DNA from: an uncultured Sphingomonadaceae bacterium
Lineage (GTDB): Bacteria; Pseudomonadota; Alphaproteobacteria; Sphingomonadales; Sphingomonadaceae
DNA: 64,000 nt
Direction: 5' to 3'
Assembly (NCBI GenBank): GCA_947488625.1
Contig: CANKZR010000001.1
Span: forward strand, 248,001 to 312,000
Part shown: positions 1 through 7,789 of the stretch, piece after piece
Position numbering within the stretch: position 1 is the stretch's first letter
Layout of the letters: each line of letters opens with the position of its first letter
Translations under genes and position numbers: made by a program
The notes under the pieces: model-generated
The model's database searches: none
The model's input: only the letters and a program-made list of their open reading frames with translations
What the model was told of the DNA's origin: nothing

Positions 1-2
1 TT

Positions 3-377
3 GCCGATCTGCTGCTGATGCTGCCGCCAGACCTCACTGCTACGCAGACGCAAGCCTACTTGCTGGAGAATTTCGGCGAGCCGGGCTTTGGCAAGGGTAT
101 CAGCGCAATGCCATCAATGCATAACGCGCTATACCTGCTGCTGATCTGGATGGTCCACGATCGCTTCGGTAATGGCTGGCAGCTCTGGCTGGCGGTTGCG
201 TTTGAAGCAGTCGTGTTCGTCGCCTCTGTCCACCTTGGCTGGCACTATGCGCTGGACGCGATAGTATCCGCCATGCTGGTGGCGCCGATCTGGTATGTCG
301 CGGGCCGCATGGAAAGCTGGCGATTGCCGCGGCCTGTCCTGTCGCAACGCCAGGCGCGCGGAGCAAGCCCAGTCTAG
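3..377 (+). CDS. PAP2 superfamily protein (inositolphosphotransferase/phosphatase-like), 5' end missing
   Basis: The reading frame is already open at the left edge, so the N-terminus lies outside the window. The visible part shows the two conserved pieces of the PAP2 fold: AMPSMHNA, which matches the PS.H motif, and SVHLGWHYALDA, which matches the S....H...D motif that carries the catalytic His and its Asp partner. Hydrophobic segments before and between these motifs indicate a multi-pass inner membrane enzyme, probably acting on a lipid phosphate. The spacing resembles the Aur1/Ipt1-like PAP2_3 branch rather than small PgpB enzymes, but the substrate cannot be read. The stop lies one base from the convergent nth stop. 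Confidence 0.75.
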   Translation, partial: ADLLLMLPPDLTATQTQAYLLENFGEPGFGKGISAMPSMHNALYLLLIWMVHDRFGNGWQLWLAVAFEAVVFVASVHLGWHYALDAIVSAMLVAPIWYVAGRMESWRLPRPVLSQRQARGASPV

Positions 378-378
378 A

Positions 379-1029
379 CTACCGCCCCCTCGGCTTCTCC
401 ATCACTTTCTTGCGATAACTGCACAGGTCCACCACGGGGCAGCGCCAGCATTCGGGCGTGCGCGCCTTGCAAGTGTATCGGCCATGCAGGATCAGCCAGT
501 GATGGGCGTGGAGGCGAAATGGCTGCGGCACGCGTTTTTCAAGCTTGGCTTCCACCTGCTCGGGCGTCTTGCCCTTTGCCAGCCCCGTGCGGTTGCCCAC
601 GCGCAGGATATGGGTGTCGACCGCGAAGGTTTCCTGCCTGAACCAGCAGTTCAGCACGACATTCGCCGTCTTGCGGCCCACGCCCGGCAAGCGAACAAGG
701 TCTTCGCGCGTATCGGGCACTTCGCCGCCGTATTCGTCAACCAGCAACTGGCTGAGCGCGATGACGTTCTTCGCCTTGGAATTGAACAGACCGATGGTTC
801 TGATGTGTTCGACAAGATCGTCGAGGCCAAGATCGAGCATCTGCTGCGGTGTCTCGACCTTTGCAAACAGCGCGCGCGTTGCCTTGTTCACGCCCACATC
901 GGTGGCCTGCGCCGACAGGGCCACGGCAACAACGAGCTGATAGGCATTGCCATATTCCAGTTCCGTTTCCGGCTCTGGATTATCCTCCGCCAGCCGCCGG
1001 AAGAATTCGAAGATCTGGTCCTTGGTCAT
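379..1029 (-). CDS. nth: endonuclease III (DNA glycosylase/AP lyase)
   Basis: Base-excision repair enzyme that removes oxidised pyrimidines and nicks AP sites. With the start at 1029 the protein has 216 residues, the family size. It shows the helix-hairpin-helix LPGVGRKTANVV with catalytic Lys120, the catalytic Asp138 in VDTHILRV, and the 4Fe-4S ligands Cys187, Cys194, Cys197 and Cys203 in the C-x6-C-x2-C-x5-C pattern, at almost the E. coli numbering. The frame stays open further upstream, but that part overlaps the channel gene and shows no Nth homology. The start is 10 bases after the channel gene stop, so the two are probably cotranscribed. Confidence 0.97.
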   Translation of the reverse strand: MTKDQIFEFFRRLAEDNPEPETELEYGNAYQLVVAVALSAQATDVGVNKATRALFAKVETPQQMLDLGLDDLVEHIRTIGLFNSKAKNVIALSQLLVDEYGGEVPDTREDLVRLPGVGRKTANVVLNCWFRQETFAVDTHILRVGNRTGLAKGKTPEQVEAKLEKRVPQPFRLHAHHWLILHGRYTCKARTPECWRCPVVDLCSYRKKVMEKPRGR

Positions 1030-1039
1030 TCGGTTGGGT

Positions 1040-1837
1040 TCAATCCTGATGATCGTGAGCCTGCTGGAGCGCTTCGGCCCTTCGGCGGTGGCGCTGCATG
1101 GCATCGGAGAAAGCGGCGGCGATGATTCCTGTGGGCATGGCGACAAGGCCGATGCCACCCAATGCCACCAGCGCGGCCAGAAACTTGCCGAGCGGTGTGA
1201 TGGGCGAGACATCGCCATAGCCCACTGTGGTGAGCGTGATGATCGACCACCACATCGCGCGCGGGATGGAGCCGAAGGCTTCGGGTTGAACCGGTCCTTC
1301 CGCCCAGTGCAGCGCGGCGGCGCCGAACAGCAGCAGCGCGGCCGCCAGTGCCAAGGTAACGAACAGGTCGTATCGCCGCTCCGCAATGGCACTGCCCAGT
1401 TCCCGCAGGGCGAGGCTGAAACGACCGAACTTCATCAATGCAGCCAGTCGCAAAAGCCGCAGCAAGCGAAACAGTGGCGCGCCCGTCACCAGCAGCGGAA
1501 ACAGCGAAGCCGCGACCACGGCAAGGTCCAGAAGACCGAACGGCGACACGACAAAGGCCAGCCGCTTGCGCCATGAAGGCGCGCTGCCTTCCGCCTCGGC
1601 ACTGGACCAGATACGGCCAAGATATTCGACCAGAAACACCACGCCGAACGCCATTTCGGCAATAATGAAGAAGCTGCGGTATTCGCTCGCCAGCGCAGCT
1701 TCGGTACCCAGCACCGCCATTACGACGGAGGCAAGGATCACGGCGATGATGAGGCGGTTCGTGACGGTTAACTTGCCATCATTGCGGGCGGAGGCGAACA
1801 GCTGGAGATAGGTGCGGCGGCGTAGCGTCCCGATCAT
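1040..1837 (-). CDS. voltage-gated-like potassium channel (ion transport family)
   Basis: 265-residue inner membrane protein with about six hydrophobic segments. An arginine-rich fourth segment (FRLLRLLRL, about residues 122-130) looks like a voltage-sensor S4 helix. The pore loop carries TTVGYGD, the K+ selectivity filter, so potassium conduction is well supported. There is no cytoplasmic cyclic-nucleotide or RCK domain; only a short basic C-terminal tail follows the last helix. Each subunit would form one quarter of a tetrameric pore. It precedes nth by 10 bases in the same direction, which looks like simple cotranscription rather than a shared pathway. Confidence 0.9.
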   Translation of the reverse strand: MIGTLRRRTYLQLFASARNDGKLTVTNRLIIAVILASVVMAVLGTEAALASEYRSFFIIAEMAFGVVFLVEYLGRIWSSAEAEGSAPSWRKRLAFVVSPFGLLDLAVVAASLFPLLVTGAPLFRLLRLLRLAALMKFGRFSLALRELGSAIAERRYDLFVTLALAAALLLFGAAALHWAEGPVQPEAFGSIPRAMWWSIITLTTVGYGDVSPITPLGKFLAALVALGGIGLVAMPTGIIAAAFSDAMQRHRRRAEALQQAHDHQD

Positions 1838-1893
1838 CGCGCCTCGCCAGCAGCGTGCTTCGTTATCATGGTATTTCCCCTCCCGTCTCCGGG

Positions 1894-2625
1894 TTAGCTC
1901 AGCCCCAGCACGTCATTCATCGTGTAGCGTCCGGGAGGCTTGCCGATCAGCCAGCTGGCACCCCTGATGGCGCCGCGGGCGAAGATGTTGCGGTTCTCTG
2001 CCGAATGGCTGAGCGTAATGCGTTCCTGCTCTCCCGCAAATATGACCGAGTGCTCACCCGCCACCGTGCCACCGCGTAGCGCTGCAAAGCCGATAGCACC
2101 CTCTGCGCGCTGCCCGGTATGGCCGTCACGCCCGCTCTCGCTGCTGTCGGCCAGATTGACGCCGCGGGCCTTCGCTGCCGCCTCGCCCAGCAGCAAGGCC
2201 GTGCCGGATGGTGCATCCACTTTCATCCGGTGGTGCATTTCCAGCACCTCTATATCCCAGTCCTCGCCCAGCCGAGCGGCGGTTTCCTTCACCAGATGCG
2301 CCAGCAGGGTGACGCCCAGCGAGGTGTTGCCGGTCTGCAATATTGGAATGGCCCCCGCAGCATTGTTCAGCGCGGTGGAATGCGTCTTGTCCAGCCCTGT
2401 GGTGCCGATCAGGATCGGGATCCCGGCGCCGATGGCCGCGTGCAGATTGTCCTTCAGCGCGGCGGGGGAGGAGAAGTCCACCAGTGCATCGCTGCCATCG
2501 GCAAGGCTCGCAGGATTCTCGCCCTTGTCGACCCCGCCGGAGCATTCATGCTCACTGTCCGCCAGCACGGCAGCGATTGCCTGCCCCATGCGGCCCTGGC
2601 TGCCAATTATTCCAATGCGTGCCAC
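1894..2625 (-). CDS. dapB: 4-hydroxy-tetrahydrodipicolinate reductase
   Basis: Catalyses the NAD(P)H-dependent step of the diaminopimelate/lysine pathway, supplying lysine and meso-DAP for peptidoglycan. The 243 residues begin with the dinucleotide-binding motif GIIGSQGRMG. The family signature EMHHRMKVDAPSGTAL holds the catalytic His and Lys and the substrate-binding SGT. The length is slightly short for the family, which is usual for alphaproteobacterial enzymes. It is followed by the channel gene after a 56-base gap and is divergent from the sirtuin gene across an intergenic region with a REP-like inverted repeat. Confidence 0.97.
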   Translation of the reverse strand: MARIGIIGSQGRMGQAIAAVLADSEHECSGGVDKGENPASLADGSDALVDFSSPAALKDNLHAAIGAGIPILIGTTGLDKTHSTALNNAAGAIPILQTGNTSLGVTLLAHLVKETAARLGEDWDIEVLEMHHRMKVDAPSGTALLLGEAAAKARGVNLADSSESGRDGHTGQRAEGAIGFAALRGGTVAGEHSVIFAGEQERITLSHSAENRNIFARGAIRGASWLIGKPPGRYTMNDVLGLS

Positions 2626-2643
2626 AATAACTCCCGCCCATGC

Positions 2644-2713
2644 TGTGCTTGTCGAAGGATCGTTTTTCCTCCAGTCCTCTCACTAAAGGCAACAGCAGCC
2701 CTTCGACAAGCGC
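2644..2713. repeat. REP-like inverted repeat with 15-base arms
   Basis: Arms at 2644-2658 (TGTGCTTGTCGAAGG) and 2699-2713 (CCTTCGACAAGCGCA) are reverse complements with one mismatch, separated by 40 bases. The core CTTCGACAAGC is a motif I recall as recurrent in intergenic regions of Sphingomonadales and relatives; that statement is from memory. It lies between the divergent starts of dapB and the sirtuin gene. No second copy was noticed in the window. Confidence 0.6.
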
Positions 2714-2743
2714 AGGGCAAGCACAAGGGGGGGGTGCGGGTCC

Positions 2744-3439
2744 TTGATAGGAAATATTGTCATCCTGACAGGAGCGGGAATATCCGCCGAAAGCGGCTTG
2801 AAAACTTTTCGCGCCGAAGATGGCCTTTGGGAAAACCATCCGGTGGAGCAGGTCGCCACGCCTGAGGGATTTGCGCGCGACGCCGACCTCGTCCAGCGCT
2901 TCTATGACGAGCGCCGCGCGCAGGTTCGCAGCGCGCAGCCCAATCCCGCGCATCATGCGCTGGGGCGGCTGGATCGCGAATTCGGCGGCGAACTGCTGAT
3001 CGTGACGCAGAATATCGACGACCTGCACGAACGCGGCGGCGCATCGCGCGTTTTGCACATGCATGGCGAATCGCTATCTGCCTGGTGCCTCGCCTGCGAT
3101 GCACGGCACCGCTGGGAAGACACACTGCGCGATGGCCCGCCGTGCCCATCGTGCGGAGAGGCGGCCCTGCGCCCCGATATCGTGTGGTTCGGAGAGATGC
3201 CCTACCAGATGGACCGAATCTTCGAGGCGCTGGGAAATGCCGACCTGTTCGTCTCCATCGGCACCAGCGGCGCTGTCTATCCCGCAGCAGGCTTCGTGCA
3301 ACAGGCCGCCGCACATGGCGCGCGCACGCTGGAACTCAATCTGGAAGAGAGCCTTGGGAGCAGCAATTTCGATGAAACGCGGCTGGGTTCCGCAAGCGAG
3401 CTTGTGCCTGCCTGGGTGAACGAAGTGCTGGGCGAATAA
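2744..3439 (+). CDS. class III sirtuin, NAD-dependent protein deacylase
   Basis: Removes acyl groups from lysines using NAD+. The 231 residues show the NAD-binding GAGISAESGLKTFR (residues 10-23), TQNIDDLH, the catalytic His107 in HMHGE, and a zinc site with Cys115/Cys118 and Cys134/Cys137. Tyr54 and Arg57 in FYDERR match the Y..R pair that in SIRT5 and CobB binds the acid group of succinyl- or malonyl-lysine, so desuccinylase activity is likely. The start is a TTG codon, because the Rossmann motif begins within the first ten residues and no ATG precedes it in frame. It is convergent with the secreted protein gene across a shared terminator. Confidence 0.93.
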   Translation: MIGNIVILTGAGISAESGLKTFRAEDGLWENHPVEQVATPEGFARDADLVQRFYDERRAQVRSAQPNPAHHALGRLDREFGGELLIVTQNIDDLHERGGASRVLHMHGESLSAWCLACDARHRWEDTLRDGPPCPSCGEAALRPDIVWFGEMPYQMDRIFEALGNADLFVSIGTSGAVYPAAGFVQQAAAHGARTLELNLEESLGSSNFDETRLGSASELVPAWVNEVLGE

Positions 3440-3448
3440 CGGCGAAGA

Positions 3449-3477
3449 GAGGCCGCCGGTCGAACACCGGCGACCTC
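3449..3477. terminator. bidirectional hairpin between convergent genes
   Basis: A 12-base arm at 3449-3460 pairs with 3466-3477 across a 5-base loop, with one mismatch near the base. It lies between the stop of the sirtuin gene and the stop of the convergent secreted protein gene. No long T-run follows on either strand, so efficiency is uncertain. Confidence 0.55.
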
Positions 3478-3485
3478 GCTTGCGA

Positions 3486-3950
3486 TCAATTCATATTCAT
3501 TTCGATTTCGCGCGTCAGGTACGTACCTGTAATCTCGCGGATTTCGTTGTAGACATTCACGACAGTCTCGTTCGACATGTCCATGTTGGCCTCGCCCCAT
3601 GCGTCCATGAATGCATCATAGCGCTCGCGTGAAGGTTGCATGTTCTCGCCCGGAAATTCGATTACCAGCAGCAAATGGAACGCATCGCCACCAGGAGCCA
3701 TGTTGGCGTAGATCCCGTAATCGGTAATGTGGCCCAGCTCCTTGGCCACCTCGTTGCTCGCCACCCAGGTCTGGCGCAGGCCTTCCAGATAGGTATCCAT
3801 CTGACCCGGCTCCACGCGGACCGTGGTCAACTCCACCACCGAGTCGGAATATTCGTAGTCCTCGTATTCGCTTAGCTGCGCCGCGGCAGGCGCTGAAACC
3901 GTGGCCAAGGCAAATGCAGCGGCAAGGCTACCAAACAGAAATTTAGACAT
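3486..3950 (-). CDS. small secreted protein of unknown function
   Basis: 154 residues with the start at 3950, chosen because GGGGACCTTT lies just upstream and the protein then opens with a clear Sec signal peptide (MSKFLFGSLAAAFALATVSA, cleavage near PAAAQ). The mature part is acidic and starts with EYEDYEYSD. It contains VVELTTVRVEPGQMDTYLEG, which recalls the dimeric alpha-beta barrel fold (a repeated beta strand with a helix starting PGQ...Y). This is a structural guess. No catalytic residues are recognised. The neighbours do not indicate a pathway. Confidence 0.8.
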   Translation of the reverse strand: MSKFLFGSLAAAFALATVSAPAAAQLSEYEDYEYSDSVVELTTVRVEPGQMDTYLEGLRQTWVASNEVAKELGHITDYGIYANMAPGGDAFHLLLVIEFPGENMQPSRERYDAFMDAWGEANMDMSNETVVNVYNEIREITGTYLTREIEMNMN

Positions 3951-3997
3951 AAAGGTCCCCCTTAGAAAGGAAGGACGCCGGAATGGCATCCTTTTTC

Positions 3998-4043
3998 AAA
4001 AGGGCGAGCGACCCCTGCGACCAAATGCTAGGATCGCCCTTTT
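3998..4043. other. perfect 10-bp hairpin in the leader of the secreted protein gene
   Basis: AAAAGGGCGA at 3998-4007 is the exact reverse complement of TCGCCCTTTT at 4034-4043, with a 26-base loop. It sits 48 bases upstream of the start at 3950 on the minus strand. On either strand the 3' arm ends in four T residues, as in a weak terminator or attenuator. Confidence 0.45.
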
Positions 4044-4128
4044 GTGTGGTGGATTGTCTGCCAGAATTCGGCACGAGTCAAATTTCATTCGAAATCGGTT
4101 CTTAACCCGTGGCTACCATTATCGCGAT

Positions 4129-4578
4129 ATGTCGTTCCGTCTAATTGCCTTTGTCATTTGCGCCTTGCCTTATGTATACATGGTGTATTTCTGGGGCTTC
4201 TGTAGCGATTGCACGCCGACTGGTCATAGCTGGTTCTATTCACTCGTTTTGTTTCTTGCCCTGCCTTTCCTGATTGCAGGTTTTGCAGTTTCTGCGGCAA
4301 TTTCGGGGGCGCAGGCGCTACGCGATAATCTGGTCGAGAAGAAACCCGTACGTGCGGTGGCAAGCGGGGGGTTCGCGTGGCTGGCTATCATCATCGCGAT
4401 CCCCACCGTCTATGTTTCCTGGGACCTGTACCGGTTGTTCTTCCCCGAAGTTGAGGAAGGCCGCGACCGGATCGGGCGCATCTGCGAGACCGACGGGAGC
4501 GTCACCACCTGTCGCCCTGATCCGGCGAAGAAGCGCGATACGCTGGATATGCTCAACGAAAAGCGTCAGCCAAGCTAG
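4129..4578 (+). CDS. small multi-pass membrane protein of unknown function
   Basis: 149 residues from the ATG at 4129; the frame is open further upstream but that part does not look coding. Three hydrophobic stretches are visible, at about residues 3-23, 33-55 and 78-100, followed by a charged soluble tail of about 45 residues with two cysteines (RICETDGSVTTCRP). Cys27 and Cys30 lie in a short loop, FCSDCTPTGH, between the first two segments, so a disulfide or metal site is possible. The family was not recognised. The last four bases overlap the stop of the convergent moeB-like gene. Confidence 0.7.
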   Translation: MSFRLIAFVICALPYVYMVYFWGFCSDCTPTGHSWFYSLVLFLALPFLIAGFAVSAAISGAQALRDNLVEKKPVRAVASGGFAWLAIIIAIPTVYVSWDLYRLFFPEVEEGRDRIGRICETDGSVTTCRPDPAKKRDTLDMLNEKRQPS

Positions 4579-5354
4579 CCACACCCGCTACATGCAGGGT
4601 CCTTGGCGATGTTGAGCGTTCGCATGCCGGGTTTCAACCCGTCCATCAGGTGCAGTCTGCCCCACTGCGGATCGCCCATTCCGCCGCTGGCATGCACGAC
4701 TATGCGGATCGCCTGCATCGCGGCAAAGGTGCCGACCCAGCCCACCATCGCGCCCAGCACGCCGTCTTCTGCGCAGGTATCGCAATCCTCCGCATCGAAG
4801 GCATCGCCCACGAAACAACGATAGCATGGCTGATCGCCGCGATGTCCGGCAAATGCGCCGACCTGCCCCTGGAAGCGACCCACGGCAGCCGAAAGCAGCG
4901 GCACGCCTGCCGTGACGCACGCATCGGACACGGCGAGCCGGGTAGCGAAATTGTCTGTGCCGTCGATAACCAGATCGGTGCCATCGATCATCGTGCTGAC
5001 ATTGTGCGGCGCGATGCGGCGGTCATGGATTGTCACGTCCAGCTTCTCATCGAAATTCGCCAGCCAGCGTCGCGCGGAGACGGCCTTGCCGTGGCCGATA
5101 TCGCGGGTGGTGTAGATGGTCTGGCGCTGGAGGTTACTGGCAGAAACCTTGTCGTCATCCACCAGCGTCAACTGGCCGATGCCAGCGCCGGCCAGATATT
5201 GCAGCGCCGGCGCGCCGATCCCGCCAAGCCCCAGCAGCATGACATGCGCCCGTGACAGGGCCGCCTGCCCCGCGCCGCCGATTTCGGGCAGCACGATATG
5301 GCGCGCAAAACGGTCCAGCCGTTCTTCGGAGAGGGGGTGGGGGGCGTCGCTCAT
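4575..5354 (-). CDS. moeB: HesA/MoeB/ThiF family adenylyltransferase
   Basis: E1-like enzyme that adenylates the C-terminal glycine of a small sulfur-carrier protein (MoaD, ThiS or similar). The 259 residues contain the nucleotide-binding GLGGIGAPALQYLAGAG, the VDDD and SNLQRQ motifs, DGTDNFATR, and two CxxC pairs (CYRC and CSGC) for structural zinc. A Cys-rich CDTCAEDGVLG loop follows the first pair. There is no rhodanese domain, so it is the short MoeB/ThiF type. MoeB and ThiF cannot be separated from sequence alone, and no mo or thi gene is adjacent. It lies downstream of the dnaA terminator. Confidence 0.9.
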   Translation of the reverse strand: MSDAPHPLSEERLDRFARHIVLPEIGGAGQAALSRAHVMLLGLGGIGAPALQYLAGAGIGQLTLVDDDKVSASNLQRQTIYTTRDIGHGKAVSARRWLANFDEKLDVTIHDRRIAPHNVSTMIDGTDLVIDGTDNFATRLAVSDACVTAGVPLLSAAVGRFQGQVGAFAGHRGDQPCYRCFVGDAFDAEDCDTCAEDGVLGAMVGWVGTFAAMQAIRIVVHASGGMGDPQWGRLHLMDGLKPGMRTLNIAKDPACSGCG

Positions 5355-5407
5355 GGCACAGGGCTGTTGGCACGCTGTGGAGCGCCTGTCGATATGTGGC
5401 GGAAATT

Positions 5408-5436
5408 CCTCCCTGTTCGCTGCGCGAACAGGGAGG
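5408..5436 (-). terminator. perfect 13-bp hairpin terminator of dnaA
   Basis: CCTCCCTGTTCGC at 5408-5420 pairs without mismatch with 5424-5436 across a 3-base loop. It begins 10 bases after the dnaA stop on the minus strand. Only a short AATTTCC follows, so it is a strong hairpin with a poor T-tract; it probably ends dnaA transcription before moeB. Confidence 0.7.
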
Positions 5437-5445
5437 CTAGATCAA

Positions 5446-6849
5446 TCAGCTTTCCAGCTGGCGCAGCAGGCTGCGCACGTCGCCGTCCATGTCGGCATCG
5501 CGCTGGCGCAGATCTTCGATCAGACGCACGGCGTGGATCACGGTAGAGTGATCGCGACCGCCGAACTTGCGACCGATTTCCGGGTAGCTGCGCGGGGTCA
5601 GGACCTTGGCAAGGTACATCGCCACCTGGCGCGGGCGAACCACGGCGCGGGCGCGGCGCTTGCTGCTCATCTCGCTACGGTCGATGCGGTAGAACTGGCA
5701 GACCGTGCGCTGGATCTCGTCGATCGTGATGCGGCGGCGGTTGGCCGAAAGAATATCGGTCAGCTGCTCCTCTGCCAGTTGCAGTGACACCTCCTGCCCG
5801 GTCAGCTGGGCATAGGCGATCAGCTTGTTCAGGCCGCCGACCAGTTCACGCACGTTGCGCGAAACGGTGCGGGCAAGGAAATCGATCACGTCGCCGGGCA
5901 CTTCCAGCGGGGCAAACTTGGTCAGCTTGCTTTCCAGGATCGCGCGGCGCAGCTCGATATCGGCGGGCTGGATGTCGGCGACAAGGCCCATGGACAGGCG
6001 GCTGAGCAGGCGCGGCTCCACCCCGTCCAGCGCCTGCGGAGCGCGGTCGGCGGCGAACACCAGTCGCTTGCCCTCGTTCAGAAGTGCGTCGATCGTGTAC
6101 AGCAGCTCTTCCTGCGCCGAAGCCTTGCCGATGATGAACTGGATATCGTCGACCAGCAGCAGATCGAAACCACGCAGGCGTGCCTTGAATTCCATCATCT
6201 CGTTGGATTTGAGGGCCTGCACGAACTCCACCATGAAACGCTCTGCAGAGCAGTAGAAAATGCGCGCACGCGGATGCGTCTGGAGATAGGAATGGCCGAT
6301 GGCGTGCAGCAGATGTGTCTTGCCCTGGCCGGTGGCCGCCTTCAGGTAAAGCGGGCTGAACTGCGGTTTCTCCGCCTTGGCCATGCGTTCCGCCGCGTTC
6401 TTAGCCAGCACATTCGTGCTGCCGGTGACGAAGGAAGCGAAGGTCTGCGTTGGGTCGAGGCCGACGCTGGCGGTAAAGCCGTCGTCGCCGATGGATTCCA
6501 TCGCCAGACTGGCATCGTTCGCGGCGCGATGGCCGAAACCGTCCTGACCACGCAGATCGAGGTCGGCAATCTTGCGGCGACCGGGATGTACCTTGATGGC
6601 AATGTGGCGCACGTCGCTGCTGGCGATCTTCCAGGCCAGCGACAGGCGATCGTGATAGCGGTCTTCCACCCACGTGGCGGAAAATTCGGTGGGCAGGAAC
6701 AGGTCCAGCGTACCGGTGTCATGGTCGAGCTTACCCACCTGGATCGGCTTGATCCACTGGGTGAAGAGCTGATGCCCCAGATCCTTGCGCAGACCCTGGC
6801 TGATGTCAGCCCAGTCCGCTGCGAGGTCGATCGCTTCGCGCTCCTTCAT
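5446..6849 (-). CDS. dnaA: chromosomal replication initiator DnaA
   Basis: Initiates replication by binding DnaA boxes and melting the origin. The start at 6849 gives 467 residues. Domain I opens with WADISQGLRKDLG and contains the FTQWIKPI segment. The AAA+ domain follows a linker of about 70 residues and has a degenerate Walker A (AATGQGKTHLLHA), Walker B (LLLVDDIQF) and an arginine-finger region. The C-terminal helix-turn-helix carries the DnaA signature, ending with GGRDHSTVIHAV. The frame extends to an ATG at 6915, but a TATAAA box at 6931-6936 would leave almost no leader there, and domain I conservation begins after 6849. The start remains uncertain. Confidence 0.96.
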   Translation of the reverse strand: MKEREAIDLAADWADISQGLRKDLGHQLFTQWIKPIQVGKLDHDTGTLDLFLPTEFSATWVEDRYHDRLSLAWKIASSDVRHIAIKVHPGRRKIADLDLRGQDGFGHRAANDASLAMESIGDDGFTASVGLDPTQTFASFVTGSTNVLAKNAAERMAKAEKPQFSPLYLKAATGQGKTHLLHAIGHSYLQTHPRARIFYCSAERFMVEFVQALKSNEMMEFKARLRGFDLLLVDDIQFIIGKASAQEELLYTIDALLNEGKRLVFAADRAPQALDGVEPRLLSRLSMGLVADIQPADIELRRAILESKLTKFAPLEVPGDVIDFLARTVSRNVRELVGGLNKLIAYAQLTGQEVSLQLAEEQLTDILSANRRRITIDEIQRTVCQFYRIDRSEMSSKRRARAVVRPRQVAMYLAKVLTPRSYPEIGRKFGGRDHSTVIHAVRLIEDLRQRDADMDGDVRSLLRQLES

Positions 6850-7273
6850 ATTGCTTTCGATATCCTCTAGTTTCGCCGATTGTTCACGTCCGCTGTGCGG
6901 CCCCATCCGAATCATTTTATGTCTGTCCCATTTATATGATCGGCACGCCCGAATTGCCCCGATGAGTATCTACTGGTGACAAAGCTTCGCCCACCGGTGC
7001 CCGCCTGTTGCGCGCACCGATACACCCGTCGATAACTCGTTTTGTGATGGCTGCGACGGTTCCTGTCGCTGCCGTGATGCTGTTATGAACCGTTGCCGGG
7101 GAACCTCAAGACCGGGCCGTCAAATTTATTTAAAAAATGGACATTGACAGTCCGCTGACCCGCAGACTTCCGTTCAAATATTTGGAACATAAGGTTTTTT
7201 ATATGACAGTCTCGCGAATCGCGGGATTTCCTGCGGTTGCATGCGAGGGGTCGCGGAGTCTTTCGCACATGCG
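6850..7273. other. dnaA upstream region without a gene
   Basis: About 420 bases lie between the dnaA start and the rpsT terminator. A minus-strand TATAAA at 6931-6936 is the likely dnaA -10 box, with no convincing -35. An AT-rich run lies at 7120-7142. One weak DnaA-box-like TTATCGACG (two mismatches to TTATCCACA) is on the minus strand near 7026-7034. No cluster of DnaA boxes is present, so I do not call an origin here. Confidence 0.4.
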
Positions 7274-7302
7274 AAAAGGGCCGGTGGAAAAACCACCGGC
7301 CC
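7274..7302 (-). terminator. Rho-independent terminator of rpsT
   Basis: GGGCCGGTGG at 7278-7287 pairs perfectly with CCACCGGCCC at 7293-7302 over a 5-base loop. On the minus strand the hairpin is followed by TTTT. It lies 75 bases after the rpsT stop. Confidence 0.85.
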
Positions 7303-7377
7303 ATTGGAACTTCCGTTCCGATTTCGTTCTGCTGTAACCGCGCGTCGATCCCGAATCAGGAGCGGCGTTACGGCGAA

Positions 7378-7638
7378 TCAGAGAGCCGAGACGCGCTTGC
7401 TCAGACGGCTCATCTTGCGTGCAGCGGTGTTCTTGTGCAGCACGCCCTTGGCAACGCCCTTGGCGATTTCCGGCTGCGCATTCTTCAGCGCGGCCTGGGC
7501 ATCGTCCTTGTTGCCCTCGGTGCAGGCCACTTCGACCTTCTTGATCAGGCCGCGGATACGGCTCTTGCGCGCGCCGTTGATTTCGGCGCGGCGGTTGTTG
7601 CGACGGATGCGCTTCTTGGCTTGCAGCGTGTTGGCCAT
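7378..7638 (-). CDS. rpsT: 30S ribosomal protein S20
   Basis: Basic 86-residue primary 16S rRNA-binding protein of the small subunit. The N-terminus [17 protein letters not shown] is the typical S20 start, and the C-terminus [16 protein letters not shown] matches the conserved end. It has its own promoter in the gap after mutM (-35 TTGACC, 17 bases, -10 TATGTG) and its own terminator, giving a monocistronic unit. The position next to dnaA is conserved in many alphaproteobacteria. Confidence 0.98.
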   Translation of the reverse strand: MANTLQAKKRIRRNNRRAEINGARKSRIRGLIKKVEVACTEGNKDDAQAALKNAQPEIAKGVAKGVLHKNTAARKMSRLSKRVSAL

Positions 7639-7752
7639 ATCTCGGTTCTGTCTCGCGTTCTGCTATGGCCGCATGGAAGCGACCGGATGTCTGTGGGTTG
7701 TGTTCGAAAAACACGGGCGCGCGGAACACACTTCCACCGCCGGAAAGCGCGC

Positions 7753-7781
7753 CACATAGTGCGACAAGGGCGTGCGGTCAA
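7753..7781 (-). promoter_or_regulatory. sigma-70-type promoter of rpsT
   Basis: On the minus strand TTGACC (7781-7776) and TATGTG (7758-7753) are separated by exactly 17 bases. The predicted transcript would start near 7746 and give a leader of about 108 bases before the rpsT ATG. The -35 box lies within the 10 bases before the mutM stop, just downstream of that gene. Confidence 0.65.
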
Positions 7782-7789
7782 GGATTCGC

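Noticed and set aside
6850-7377. Replication origin
   Set aside because: No cluster of DnaA boxes; only one weak match and a short AT-rich run.
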